A DNA stretch of 64,000 bases, from positions 3,224,001 through 3,288,000 of the forward strand of contig NZ_CP014145.1 in assembly GCF_001542775.1 (NCBI RefSeq), written 5' to 3'. This DNA is from Microterricola viridarii (GTDB lineage Bacteria > Actinomycetota > Actinomycetes > Actinomycetales > Microbacteriaceae). The notes under the pieces are model-generated. The model made no database searches. It saw only the letters and a program-made list of their open reading frames with translations, and had not been told where the DNA came from. Each line of letters starts with the position of its first letter. Position 1 is the first letter of the stretch. This document shows positions 35,640-43,862 of this stretch, in pieces. Both the position numbers and the translations under genes were made by a program.

Positions 35640-36347
35640 ATGGCTTCATTGCGCGTGCACCCTGACCGGCTTGAGATTCAACTCACCCCCGCCGAGAAGG
35701 CTCTCGCGCTGCGCCGCGCAGAGCTGTCTGTGCCGCGCTCTGCCATCCGCTCCGTGACGATCACCGACGACCCGTGGATCTGGATCCGCGGGATCCGGGC
35801 GCCGGGCACGCTGGTTCCGCTGGTGCTCGCCGTCGGCACCTGGAAGTTCCACGGTGGCAAGGATTTCCTCGTCATCAAGAACAAGCGCCAGGCTGTGATC
35901 ATTGATATTACCGATGGGGAATATGCACGCCTCATTGTGAGCACCAACCACGCTGCCGAGCTGGTCAACGCCCTGAACGTCAGTTCCGACGACGCCGCGG
36001 CGCAGGTCGACGCTGAGGCGCAGGCCGACGCCGACGCCGCCGCCGGAGCCCTGGAACCCGCCGTTGAGGCCACGGCGATGGCCGCCAAGCCCCGGGCTGC
36101 CCGCGCATCGCGCGCGGCCAAGCCGGCGAAGGCCCCTGCAGCGGCCAAGCCTGTCAAGCCCGCCAAGGAGCCCGCCGCGGACAAGGCGCCCGCAGCGGCC
36201 AAGGCTGCCAAGGTGCCCGTAGCGGCCAAGGCCGTCAAGGCGCCGGCAGCCGCCAAGGCACCCAAGGAACCTAAGGCAGCCAAGGCTCCTCGGGTTCCCC
36301 GGTCTGCGCAGGCTGCCGCGACAACCGCGAGCGACCAGAGCCCGTAA
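35640..36347 (+). CDS. PH-like protein with Lys/Ala/Pro-rich tail
   Basis: 235 residues. Residues 1-110 form a small beta-rich unit (IRSVTITDDPWIWIRGIRAP, then KFHGGKDFLVIKNKRQAVII) similar to bacterial PH-like domains found in unannotated actinobacterial proteins. From about 145 the sequence turns into repeats of the type AKPAKAPAAAKPVKPAKEP, resembling histone-H1-like tails that bind DNA or RNA. CAGACT ends 6 bases before the ATG (35628-35633). I do not know the function; the two halves have very different composition. Confidence 0.7.
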   Translation: MASLRVHPDRLEIQLTPAEKALALRRAELSVPRSAIRSVTITDDPWIWIRGIRAPGTLVPLVLAVGTWKFHGGKDFLVIKNKRQAVIIDITDGEYARLIVSTNHAAELVNALNVSSDDAAAQVDAEAQADADAAAGALEPAVEATAMAAKPRAARASRAAKPAKAPAAAKPVKPAKEPAADKAPAAAKAAKVPVAAKAVKAPAAAKAPKEPKAAKAPRVPRSAQAAATTASDQSP

Positions 36348-36365
36348 CCCCTCAGAGCGGTTACG
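36343..36365 (+). terminator. Hairpin overlapping the stop of the PH-like gene
   Basis: CGTAACC pairs with GGTTACG around a 9-base loop, and the stem includes the TAA stop. No T-run is seen. It is a candidate terminator before the convergent AcuI-like gene. Confidence 0.4.
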
Positions 36366-36479
36366 CGGGGTTTCTGCCTGAGCAGCGTGCCGCCGGCGGC
36401 GGGCGCGCGGCGCCTCGACGGGGCATGGTCGAAAACATTCCTGTCGCCGCATGTATGCGGCCGCGGGTTGCCCTGCCGC

Positions 36480-37550
36480 TTAGGCGTGGACGTTCACGAT
36501 GGTGCGTCCGCGCACGGTGCCGGCCAGGATCGCGTCGGCCGCGTCGGGCACGGCGGCCAGGCCGATCTCGGTGCTGAGCGCGTCGAGCAGCTCGAAGCGG
36601 GTCTCGGCGGCCAACCGCATCCACGCTGCCTCGCGCAGGCTGAGCGGGGCGTCCACCGAGTTGACGCCGAGCAGGTTCACGCCACGCAGGATGAACGGCA
36701 GCACCGTGGTCGGCAGCTGGGCGCCAGCGGCCAGGCCGCACGCGGTGACGGATCCGCCGTAGCTGATCTGGGCGAGCACAGTGGCGAGCAGCGGGCCGCC
36801 CACGGAGTCGACGGCGCCCGCCCAGCGGGTGCTCTGCAGCGGACGCCCCGGCTCGGCCAGTTCTGCACGGTCGATGACTGTGTTCGCGCCGAGCTCGCGG
36901 AGGTAGTCGCCTTCGCTCTCTGCCCGACCGGAGGCCGCCGTCACGCTGTAGCCGGCGCGGGCAAGCAGCATGATCGCCACCGAGCCGACGCCGCCCGCCG
37001 CCCCGGTGACCAGGATCTCGCCCGAGCGGGGCCCGATGCCCTGCTTCTCGAGCGCCATGACCGAGAGCATGGCCGTGAATCCGGCCGTGCCGAGCGCTGC
37101 GGCCCGGCGGCTGCTGATCGCATCCGGCAGCCGCACGAGCGATCCGGGTGCGACGACCGCGAACTCGGCCAGGCCCCCGTGCGCGCTCTCGCCGATGCCC
37201 GCGCCGTTCAGCAACACGGTGTCGCCCGCCGACCAACGTGCGTCGGCCGAGGCGCGCACGGTTCCGACGACGTCGATTCCCGCGATCAAGGGCAGGCGGC
37301 GCACGACGCCGGGGCGGCCGGTGACGGCGAGGCCGTCCTTGTAGTTGATGCCGGAGTACTCGACCTCGATCGTGACGCCGGTGGCGGGAGTGGCCGTCGC
37401 GGGTGCCTCGGGCGCCGGGGCGAAGAAGGACGCGTCGATGGTGCGCAGGCTGCCGCGCTGCGCGGGCGTGGCCGGCGGGGCGCTGGCGCCGGCGGCATCC
37501 GCCAGCTGGTCAACGACGATGGCCCGGAACCCGCCCGCGAGACTGCTCAT
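36480..37550 (-). CDS. Acrylyl-CoA reductase-like MDR oxidoreductase (AcuI/YhdH)
   Basis: 356 residues, medium-chain reductase without the structural zinc site. It carries the family block VEYSGINYKDGLAVTGRP (about 76-93), then RRLPLIAGIDVVGTV and the NADPH-binding ILVTGAAGGVGSVAIMLLA. AcuI enzymes reduce acryloyl-CoA to propionyl-CoA. That would fit the methylcitrate genes 11 kb away, but the link is inference. The start codon lies within a 15-bp inverted repeat and a TAGGCT box ends 6 bases upstream. Confidence 0.88.
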   Translation of the reverse strand: MSSLAGGFRAIVVDQLADAAGASAPPATPAQRGSLRTIDASFFAPAPEAPATATPATGVTIEVEYSGINYKDGLAVTGRPGVVRRLPLIAGIDVVGTVRASADARWSAGDTVLLNGAGIGESAHGGLAEFAVVAPGSLVRLPDAISSRRAAALGTAGFTAMLSVMALEKQGIGPRSGEILVTGAAGGVGSVAIMLLARAGYSVTAASGRAESEGDYLRELGANTVIDRAELAEPGRPLQSTRWAGAVDSVGGPLLATVLAQISYGGSVTACGLAAGAQLPTTVLPFILRGVNLLGVNSVDAPLSLREAAWMRLAAETRFELLDALSTEIGLAAVPDAADAILAGTVRGRTIVNVHA

Positions 37551-37595
37551 GCCCCCAGCCTAATCAGGCTGAGCCTGGTCGGCTGGGGGCATGAG
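37546..37595. repeat. Nested inverted repeat covering the AcuI-like start codon
   Basis: CTCATGCCCCCAGCC (37546-37560) and its perfect complement (37581-37595) enclose a second perfect dyad, CAGGCT G AGCCTG. The outer arm contains the ATG of the 36480-37550 gene and its TAGGCT box. Lying just after the ABC permease stop, it may also act as that operon's terminator. Confidence 0.75.
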
Positions 37596-37624
37596 GGGGC
37601 AGGCGAACGCCGCGTCAGCGCCGT

Positions 37625-38452
37625 TTACGTGACGTCGCGGCGCCAGCTGGTGAAGTACCCGGCGACGGTCGTGACGACTCCGATGGCTAGCAGCACCATG
37701 CCGCCCTGCCACCAGATCAGCGCCTCGGCGTTGCCGCCCGGCGTCGCGATGGCGTAGAAGCTCGCGCCGACGAGCGCGTCGCTGGCCGCGCCGGGCAGGA
37801 AGCGCGCCACGTTGGCCGTGACGTCGTTGAAGGAGGCGGCCAGGCGCAGCACCGGCTCGACGAACTGGGTGAACGCGATCACGATGATCAGCGCGGCGAC
37901 CTGGCTCGGCACGAGCGCGCCGAGGCCGACGCCGACCGCGGCCCAGAGCGCCATGGCGAGCACGCCGCGTCCGATCAGTGCCCAGGTGTCGGCGCTCTCG
38001 AGCGACGTGTCGAGTCCGAAGCTGCCGAGCGCGGCGGCGCCGAGGCCCACCGTTGCGGCCCAGGCGATGACGCCGAACAGGGCGCCGACGACGAGCATTG
38101 CGACGACCTTCGCCGCCAAGACGATGCCGCGGCGCGGTGTGGCCAGGAACGTCGGGGTGAGCGTCTGGTGCCGGAATTCGCCCGTGACGGCGAAGGCGCC
38201 CAGCAGCACCGGGAACACGTAGCCGATCGAGGAGGCCATGCTGTAGATGACGGCGTGCAGGTTCGTGCCGGGCGGCAGCGGGCTGACCCCGGCGGCTGAG
38301 CCGTCGCCGCCGCTCGCCACCCAGCCGAACAGCGCGCCGAGGCCGCCGGCCATCGCCCCGACGTAGAGGAAGAGGGTGAGCGCCAGGATCCACCAGAGGC
38401 GGGTGCTGAACAGCTTGAGGAACTCGGCCGAGAGTGCGCGGGTGAAGGTCAT
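37625..38452 (-). CDS. ABC-2-type transporter permease
   Basis: 275 residues with six predicted helices. It starts MTFTRALSAEFLKLFSTRLWW, the usual beginning of these exporters, and contains GEFRHQTLTPTFLATPRRG, a conserved loop. It pairs with the ATPase encoded immediately upstream (4-bp overlap). Likely role is export of a drug, peptide or lipid; the substrate is unknown. Confidence 0.9.
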   Translation of the reverse strand: MTFTRALSAEFLKLFSTRLWWILALTLFLYVGAMAGGLGALFGWVASGGDGSAAGVSPLPPGTNLHAVIYSMASSIGYVFPVLLGAFAVTGEFRHQTLTPTFLATPRRGIVLAAKVVAMLVVGALFGVIAWAATVGLGAAALGSFGLDTSLESADTWALIGRGVLAMALWAAVGVGLGALVPSQVAALIIVIAFTQFVEPVLRLAASFNDVTANVARFLPGAASDALVGASFYAIATPGGNAEALIWWQGGMVLLAIGVVTTVAGYFTSWRRDVT

Positions 38453-39351
38453 CGCTCTCCACCTCCGGCGACGAGGCTGAGGAAGGAGTCTTCCAATCCG
38501 GTCTCCTGTCGGTGCAGAACGCTGATCTCGACGCCGGCCGCAAAGGCGATGTGGCCGATCTGGGCGGGGTCGCCCGCCGCCACCAGCAGCCCGGCGCGGG
38601 CCGGGGCGTGGCTGAGGCCGGCGGCCGTGAGCGCGGCGGCCAGTGCCTCGGGGGTGGGCGAGTTGACGATGACGTGCGGGACCTGCTCGGTGTCGAGGCT
38701 GGAGAGCGGCCCCCGGTGCACGAGCTGGCCCTTCGCGATGATCACCACGTCGTCGACGCTCTGCTGCACTTCGCTGAGCAGGTGCGAGCTGACCAAGACG
38801 GTGCGGCCCTCTGCCGCGAGCTCCCGCAGGAACAAGCGGATCCACTTGATGCCCTCCGGGTCGAGGCCGTTGATCGGCTCGTCCAGCACGAGCACGCCCG
38901 GGTCGCCGAGCAGCGTGCCGGCTAGCCCGAGACGCTGGCGCATGCCGAGCGAGTAGCCGCCGACGCGGCGGTCGGCGTACTCGCTGAGCCCGACCTTGCC
39001 GAGCACGATGTCGACGCGGGCCTTGTCGAGCCCGGCCGCGGCGGCGTAGACGCCGAGGTGGTGGCGTGCGGTGCGGCCCGGGTGGAAGCTGGCGGCCTCC
39101 AGGGCGGCGCCGACCGTGGTGAGCGGGTTCGACAGCTGGCGGTAGGGCACGCCGCCGAAGGTCGCGGTTCCGCTGCTGGGTCGCACCAGCCCGAGCAGCA
39201 TGCGCAGGCTGGTTGTCTTGCCTGCGCCGTTGGGGCCGAGGAAGCCGGTGACCCGACCCGGCTCCACGGTGAAGGAGAGGTCGTTGACGGCGGCAACCGC
39301 GCCGAAGCGCTTGCTCACCCCAGCGAACTCGATGGGCACTCCGATGGGCAT
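38449..39351 (-). CDS. ABC transporter ATPase (drug/antibiotic exporter type)
   Basis: 300 residues. It has Walker A GPNGAGKTTS, the signature region GYSLGMRQRLGLA, Walker B VLVLDEPINGLDP and the SSHLLSEV switch His. The type matches DrrA/BcrA-like exporters. It powers the downstream permease. Confidence 0.95.
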   Translation of the reverse strand: MPIGVPIEFAGVSKRFGAVAAVNDLSFTVEPGRVTGFLGPNGAGKTTSLRMLLGLVRPSSGTATFGGVPYRQLSNPLTTVGAALEAASFHPGRTARHHLGVYAAAAGLDKARVDIVLGKVGLSEYADRRVGGYSLGMRQRLGLAGTLLGDPGVLVLDEPINGLDPEGIKWIRLFLRELAAEGRTVLVSSHLLSEVQQSVDDVVIIAKGQLVHRGPLSSLDTEQVPHVIVNSPTPEALAAALTAAGLSHAPARAGLLVAAGDPAQIGHIAFAAGVEISVLHRQETGLEDSFLSLVAGGGER

Positions 39352-39475
39352 GGAATCCTCTTCTGCTCGTCGGCGGAAGGCCCGCCACGACTCACCCTAT
39401 TGAGGCCGCTGCGCCCGAGGCATCCGTCGCGCGGGGGATTCTGTACCCCATCGTTGGTGGGACCTGTCGAAACCC

Positions 39476-39883
39476 TCAGGCGTGCGGCGGGCGCTGCAGC
39501 CCGGCAACGACCGACTCAGCGGCATCCGAGCCCAGGTGGATGATCTCGTTGTCGGCGCCAACGTGCACGACGCGCGGCTTGAACGCCAGCGCCTCGTCGC
39601 CGGCCAGCAGGCCGTACGCGATGATGATCACGATGTCGCCCGGGTGCACCAGGTGGGCCGCCGCACCGTTGATGCCCACCACGCCGCTGCCGCGCTCGCC
39701 CGCGATCGTGTACGTCTCGAGGCGGGCCCCGTTCGTGACGTCGACGACGGCGACCTGCTCGCCGGGCAGGATGCCGGCCGCTTCCAGCAGGTCGCGGTCG
39801 ATCGTGATCGAGCCGACATAGTCGAGGTCGGCGTGGGTGACGGTGGCGCGGTGGATCTTGCCGCTGAGCATGGTTCTGAGCAC
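39476..39883 (-). CDS. panD: Aspartate 1-decarboxylase
   Basis: 135 residues. It is a pyruvoyl enzyme giving beta-alanine for pantothenate/CoA. The proenzyme self-cleaves at Gly24-Ser25 (YVGSITID), and the N-terminus [20 protein letters not shown] is the family's. It stands alone, without panB or panC next to it. A TAGGCT box lies upstream with a longer leader. Confidence 0.95.
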   Translation of the reverse strand: MLRTMLSGKIHRATVTHADLDYVGSITIDRDLLEAAGILPGEQVAVVDVTNGARLETYTIAGERGSGVVGINGAAAHLVHPGDIVIIIAYGLLAGDEALAFKPRVVHVGADNEIIHLGSDAAESVVAGLQRPPHA

Positions 39884-39903
39884 GAGAATCCAGCCTACCC
39901 GCG

Positions 39904-40695
39904 TCAGTTCAGGGGGCGGGTGCCCTCCGGGATGGCGCCGCCGGCGTAGAGGGAGCCCGCGACGTCTTGCAGCGCGGTCAGCGCCACGCGCTGCACGTAG
40001 GGCCCGTATGAGAGGCGGGCGACGCCCAGCTCGGCCAGGCGCGCGGGCGAGGGCAGCAGCGGCAGGCCGATCAGGCTGAGCCGGCGCGCACCGAACGCCT
40101 GCACGAGCTGCCTGACGACATCCTCGCCAAAGTTGCCCGGCACGAACACGCAGGCGGCCCCGGCGTCGAGGTAGGCGCGGCCGCGCTCGATGGCGTCGGC
40201 GACGATCACGTCGAGCGGGCGGTCTCCGCCGCGCAGGAACGCGTCGGTGCGGGCGTTCAGCACGAACGGCACGCCCTCGGCCTCGCCGGCCGCGACCACG
40301 GCGGCCATGGCGGCGGCGGCCTCGCCGAGCGGCTTCAGCTCGTCCTCGATGTTCGCGCCGACGACGCCGAGCGCGATCGCGCGCCGGGCGGTCTCCCCGG
40401 CGTTGCCGTACCCGGCCTCCAGGTCGGCCGTCACGGGCAGATCCGTGCTCGCGACAATGCGTCCGACCATGTCGAGCATCAGGTCGCGCGGGATCGCCTC
40501 ACCGTCGGGGTAGCCGAAGGTCGCGGCGATCGAGTGGCTCGCCGTCGCCAGGGCCCGGGTCTCCGGCAGGGCGGCGACGGCGCGGGCGCTCACCACGTCC
40601 CACACGTTGACGAGCTGCAGCAGCTCGGTGGCCTCGTGCAGGCGGAGAAGCTCGGCTGCGCGGGCGGCGGTTGTGGGGGCATCCGTGTTCATCAT
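39904..40695 (-). CDS. Isocitrate lyase/PEP mutase-like protein
   Basis: 263 residues, cytoplasmic TIM barrel. It has [31 protein letters not shown] with the metal-binding Asp and Glu, and [13 protein letters not shown]. The catalytic KxCG loop of true isocitrate and methylisocitrate lyases is replaced ([10 protein letters not shown]), so it is not expected to have those activities. It may be an oxaloacetate-decarboxylase-like or carboxyphosphonoenolpyruvate-type enzyme. TACTGT ends 7 bases before ATG 40695. Confidence 0.85.
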   Translation of the reverse strand: MMNTDAPTTAARAAELLRLHEATELLQLVNVWDVVSARAVAALPETRALATASHSIAATFGYPDGEAIPRDLMLDMVGRIVASTDLPVTADLEAGYGNAGETARRAIALGVVGANIEDELKPLGEAAAAMAAVVAAGEAEGVPFVLNARTDAFLRGGDRPLDVIVADAIERGRAYLDAGAACVFVPGNFGEDVVRQLVQAFGARRLSLIGLPLLPSPARLAELGVARLSYGPYVQRVALTALQDVAGSLYAGGAIPEGTRPLN

Positions 40696-40702
40696 GGCTC
40701 TC

Positions 40703-40708
40703 ACAGTA
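40703..40708 (-). promoter_or_regulatory. Leaderless-type -10 box of the PEP-mutase-like gene
   Basis: TACTGT on the complement, 7 bases before the ATG at 40695. Confidence 0.5.
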
Positions 40709-40800
40709 GCCACGGCCGCCTGCCGCGTGTTCGCAGGAATCGGACCTGACCGTTGGAAACCTGCGCCGCGACCCGACGTTCTGGTCGAGACCGCAGCGGC

Positions 40801-40806
40801 TAGCAT
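40801..40806 (+). promoter_or_regulatory. Leaderless-type -10 box of the LssY_C gene
   Basis: TAGCAT ends exactly 6 bases before ATG 40813; there is no Shine-Dalgarno sequence between. Confidence 0.5.
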
Positions 40807-40812
40807 GGCGTC

Positions 40813-41739
40813 ATGCCAGCCACGGCGACCCCGCCCCCGGCGCACCCCCGCCCGAAGAAGCGAACGAAGCGCTTCTCGGTGAACGCGGCGCTCGATAACT
40901 TCTTCTTCGTCTTCGCCGGCCTCGCCGCCATCTGGCTGGCCGTGCTGCTCGCCTCCGACAGCCTGGAATGGGGGTGGGGAGCGCTCTGGTTTGCGCTGGC
41001 GTTCTGGCTGCTGCTCGCCTACCTGGTGCTGCCGCGGCTGCACCGCATCCTCACCCAGCTGTACGTGCCGAACTACTTCATCGGCCGCGCCCGCACCAGC
41101 GACGGCCTGCTCGGCGACCCGGTGAACCTGGCTCTGCTGGGCACCGCAGAGCAGGTCGGTCAGACGATGGATGCCGCCGGCTGGACGCGGGCCGACCCGG
41201 TGACGGCCGCCTCGAGCTGGCGCATCATCACCTCCACACTCACCCGGCGCAGCTACGACGAGGCGCCGGTCAGTCCGCTCTTCCTCTTCGGCCGGCAGCA
41301 GGACTTCGCCTACCAGCAGGAGGTCGAGGGCAACCCGTCCAAGCGCCACCACGTGCGCTTCTGGAAGTGCCCGGAAGGCTGGATGCTGCCGGGTGGCCAC
41401 CGCGTTGACTGGCTGGCCGCCGGCACGTTCGACCGGGCCGTCGGCTTCTCGCTGTTCACCCTGCAGATCACGCACAAGATCGACGAGAACACCGATGTCG
41501 AGCGCGATCACATCGTCGCGTCCGTGCGCGCCGCCGAGTCGGCCGCGCGCTTCGTCGTCATCCGGGACTTCTCGACCGGCTATCACGCAAGGAACGGCGG
41601 CGGTGATTCGATTCACACCGACGGCGACCTGCCCGTGATCGACCTGCGCCAGGTCGCGCCGGGCCACACGGCCGCGGGGGAGCAGGAGCAGGAGCCGCCC
41701 GTTGACCGCGGCACCGTCGAAGTGCGGGGGATCTCGTGA
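40813..41739 (+). CDS. LssY C-terminal-domain membrane protein
   Basis: 308 residues. A basic N-terminus (about 1-25) precedes two transmembrane helices (about 30-50 and 56-78). The soluble part (about 110-285) has AGWTRADPVTAASSWRIITS, FLFGRQQDFAYQQEVEG and RHHVRFWKCPEGWMLPGGHR, the pattern of LssY_C domains. Function is not established. It overlaps the next small membrane-protein gene by GTGA, so they form a two-gene unit. Confidence 0.75.
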   Translation: MPATATPPPAHPRPKKRTKRFSVNAALDNFFFVFAGLAAIWLAVLLASDSLEWGWGALWFALAFWLLLAYLVLPRLHRILTQLYVPNYFIGRARTSDGLLGDPVNLALLGTAEQVGQTMDAAGWTRADPVTAASSWRIITSTLTRRSYDEAPVSPLFLFGRQQDFAYQQEVEGNPSKRHHVRFWKCPEGWMLPGGHRVDWLAAGTFDRAVGFSLFTLQITHKIDENTDVERDHIVASVRAAESAARFVVIRDFSTGYHARNGGGDSIHTDGDLPVIDLRQVAPGHTAAGEQEQEPPVDRGTVEVRGIS

Positions 41740-42185
41740 AGCGCCCGGCGCCGATCACCATGGGCGCCGTGCTCATGTGCCTCCGCGTGCTCTCCGGCGG
41801 GCTGTTCATCGCCATCGTCTTCGCCGACCGGGCCGGCTTCCTGCACGACTACCTGTTCGACGGCAAGACGGTCACCGCCGACGATCTCACGGCGGCCGGT
41901 TTCGTCATCGACATCTTGATGTCGGTCTACGGCGTGTGGCTGCTGTTCTACCTCGTGGTGGCCTGGCTGGTGTGGCGGGGAGTGAACTGGGCGCGCATCG
42001 CCGCCATGCTGTTCGCCACGGTCAGCATCCTGGTGCCGTTCGCCGAGTGGTGGCAGTCGGGCCTGGAGATCACGCTGCGCACCACGCTGCTCAGCCTGGC
42101 GCTCGACATCCTGATCCTGCTCGCGCTCTCGAGCCAGTCGGCCAGGGCGTACGCCAGACGGAGCGAGCTGCCCGCCGCCGCTTAG
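41736..42185 (+). CDS. Four-helix membrane protein of unknown function
   Basis: 149 residues from GTG 41736, with four predicted transmembrane segments (about 10-30, 50-75, 80-100, 110-130). I do not recognise a family. The GTGA overlap with the LssY_C gene suggests a shared function. It converges on and overlaps by 4 bp the trhO locus. Confidence 0.7.
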   Translation: MKRPAPITMGAVLMCLRVLSGGLFIAIVFADRAGFLHDYLFDGKTVTADDLTAAGFVIDILMSVYGVWLLFYLVVAWLVWRGVNWARIAAMLFATVSILVPFAEWWQSGLEITLRTTLLSLALDILILLALSSQSARAYARRSELPAAA

Positions 42186-43098
42186 GCCAGTGCTGCCGTG
42201 TGCTCTCCGCAGAACGTGTCGGACTCCGCGGCGCACTCCGCGCAGACCACCATCTGCTCGCGGCACGAGAGGTCGGTGCAGTTCTGCATCCGCTTGCTGG
42301 CCGCGCCGCAGCGCACGCAGCTGCCGATGACGGCCGTGTTCTGGCCGAAATCGACGGAGCCGCGCTGGTCGAAGACGTACAGCGAGCCGTCCCAGAGGCC
42401 GGAGTCGCCGAACGCCTCGCCGTAGCGCACGATGCCGCCGTCGAGCTGGTACACGTTCTCGAAGCCGCGGCTCTTCATCAGGCCGGAAAGCACCTCACAG
42501 CGGATTCCGCCGGTGCAGTAGGTGACGATCGGCGACTCCTTGAGGTGGTCGTATTTGCCGCTGTCGAGCTCGCTGACGAAGTCGCGGGTGGTGGCGACAT
42601 CCGGCACGATCGCGTTCTTGAAGCGCCCGATCTCGGCTTCGAAGGCGTTGCGGCCGTCGAAGAAGACAACCTCGGTTCCGGATGCCGCGTGCTCGGCGAC
42701 CAGGGCGTTCAGCTCGCGCGGGGCCAGCTTGGTGCCGCCGCCGACCACGCCGTCGTCGTCGACCGCGAGCTCGCCGGGGGCGCCGAAGGAAACGATCTCG
42801 TCGCGCACCTTCACACTGAGCCGGGGGAAGTCCAGGCTCGCGCCCGTCTCGTCGAGGCCGGTGCCCTCGCTCCACTTGAAGTCGATGCCCTTGAACGGCG
42901 CGTACTCCTTGGTCTTGCGCACGTAGCGCTTGAGCGCCGCCATGTCGCCGCCGAGGGTGCCATTGATGCCGTGCTCGCTGAGCAGGATGCGGCCGCGCAG
43001 GCCGAGGGACTCGGCGAGGTCGCGCTGCCAGAGACGCACGGCCTCGGGGTCGGCGAGGGAGCGAACATGTAATAGAGAAGAATTTTGGCTGTGGCCAT
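42182..43098 (-). pseudogene. trhO: tRNA uridine hydroxylase TrhO (YceA family), frameshifted
   Basis: The family is the rhodanese-like UPF0176/TrhO, which forms 5-hydroxyuridine in tRNA. Residues 1-14 ([14 protein letters not shown]) are read from ATG 43098, then the frame continues into nonsense. The rest of the protein ([20 protein letters not shown] onward) is in another frame. Adding one C to the CCC run at 43057-43059 restores a perfect join. The downstream part is intact: rhodanese Cys in [12 protein letters not shown] and a C-terminal zinc-type Cys cluster ([16 protein letters not shown]). TAAACT ends 6 bases before the ATG. It is either a recent single-base mutation or an assembly error. 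Confidence 0.85.
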
Positions 43099-43104
43099 GG
43101 GTCA

Positions 43105-43110
43105 AGTTTA
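43105..43110 (-). promoter_or_regulatory. Leaderless-type -10 box of trhO
   Basis: TAAACT on the complement, 6 bases before the ATG at 43098. It supports that ATG as the true start despite the frameshift. Confidence 0.5.
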
Positions 43111-43210
43111 CGGACTGCGTCCTGAACGCTCGTGGAGTCCGCGTCGCGCTCGGCGCGGGGTCGTAGGCTGGCGGCATCCGGATGACGCACTGCTCGAATG
43201 GAGAACAACG

Positions 43211-43747
43211 ATGTTCAGTTACGACCCCTATGCCGAACTGGCGACGCTCAAGAACTTCGCGCCGCTCACCGTCACGAGTGAGAACGTGCGCGACGGCGAA
43301 CCGCTGGCCATGGCCCAGTGGGGCGCGCGCGGCGGGGGCAGCGACTCGTCGCCGCAGCTGAGCTGGAGCGCCGGCCCGGTCGGAACGCTGAGCTACGCCG
43401 TCACCTGCTTCGACCCGGATGCCCCGACCGGCTCCGGCTTCTGGCACTGGGCCGTCTGCAACATCCCGGCCACCGTCACATCGCTGGCCGAGAATGCCGG
43501 GGCCCCGGGCAGTCAGCTGCTCCCGGCCGAGGCGTTGACCCTGCCGAACGAGCGCCGACTCACCTCCTTCATCGGCGCCGGCCCGCCGCCGACGACCGGC
43601 GCGCACCGCTACATCTTCGCCGTGCACGCCGTCGACGTCGCCACGCTCGACGTCGACCCGCAGTCGACGCCCGCGGTGCTCGGCTTCAACCTGCACTTCC
43701 ACACGCTGGCTCGCGGCACCCTCACCGGCACCGCCAGCGCGGACTAG
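43211..43747 (+). CDS. YbhB/YbcL-type PEBP family protein
   Basis: 178 residues. Phosphatidylethanolamine-binding-protein fold: [26 protein letters not shown] (the ligand-site DPDAP at about 69-73), [11 protein letters not shown], and the [14 protein letters not shown] block. Bacterial members are cytoplasmic proteins of unclear role. GGAG precedes ATG 43211. Confidence 0.92.
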   Translation: MFSYDPYAELATLKNFAPLTVTSENVRDGEPLAMAQWGARGGGSDSSPQLSWSAGPVGTLSYAVTCFDPDAPTGSGFWHWAVCNIPATVTSLAENAGAPGSQLLPAEALTLPNERRLTSFIGAGPPPTTGAHRYIFAVHAVDVATLDVDPQSTPAVLGFNLHFHTLARGTLTGTASAD

Positions 43748-43772
43748 CCGCCCCGGCATCCCCTCACCAAAT

Positions 43773-43839
43773 TCCGTTGAGAGCGGTCAAATGGTCACTT
43801 TTCGTGCCCACAAGTGGCCATTTGACCGCTCTCAACGGA
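43773..43839. repeat. R4 palindrome, copy A
   Basis: 28-base arms 43773-43800 and 43812-43839 differ at one position and flank an 11-base loop. Each outer end begins TCCGTTGAGAGCGGTCAAAT. The matching copy is at 44674-44740, on the other side of lysE. Confidence 0.85.
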
Positions 43840-43862
43840 CTTGCGGACGGGCTGCGGATGCT

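Noticed and set aside
39904..40695. Second methylisocitrate lyase for the prp pathway
   Set aside because: The catalytic Cys loop (KxCG) present in the prpB product is absent here.
42182..43759. 525-codon minus-strand frame covering trhO and beyond
   Set aside because: Only the part after about 43055 on the complement is TrhO-like. The upstream extension is antisense to the PEBP gene and is explained by the trhO frameshift.
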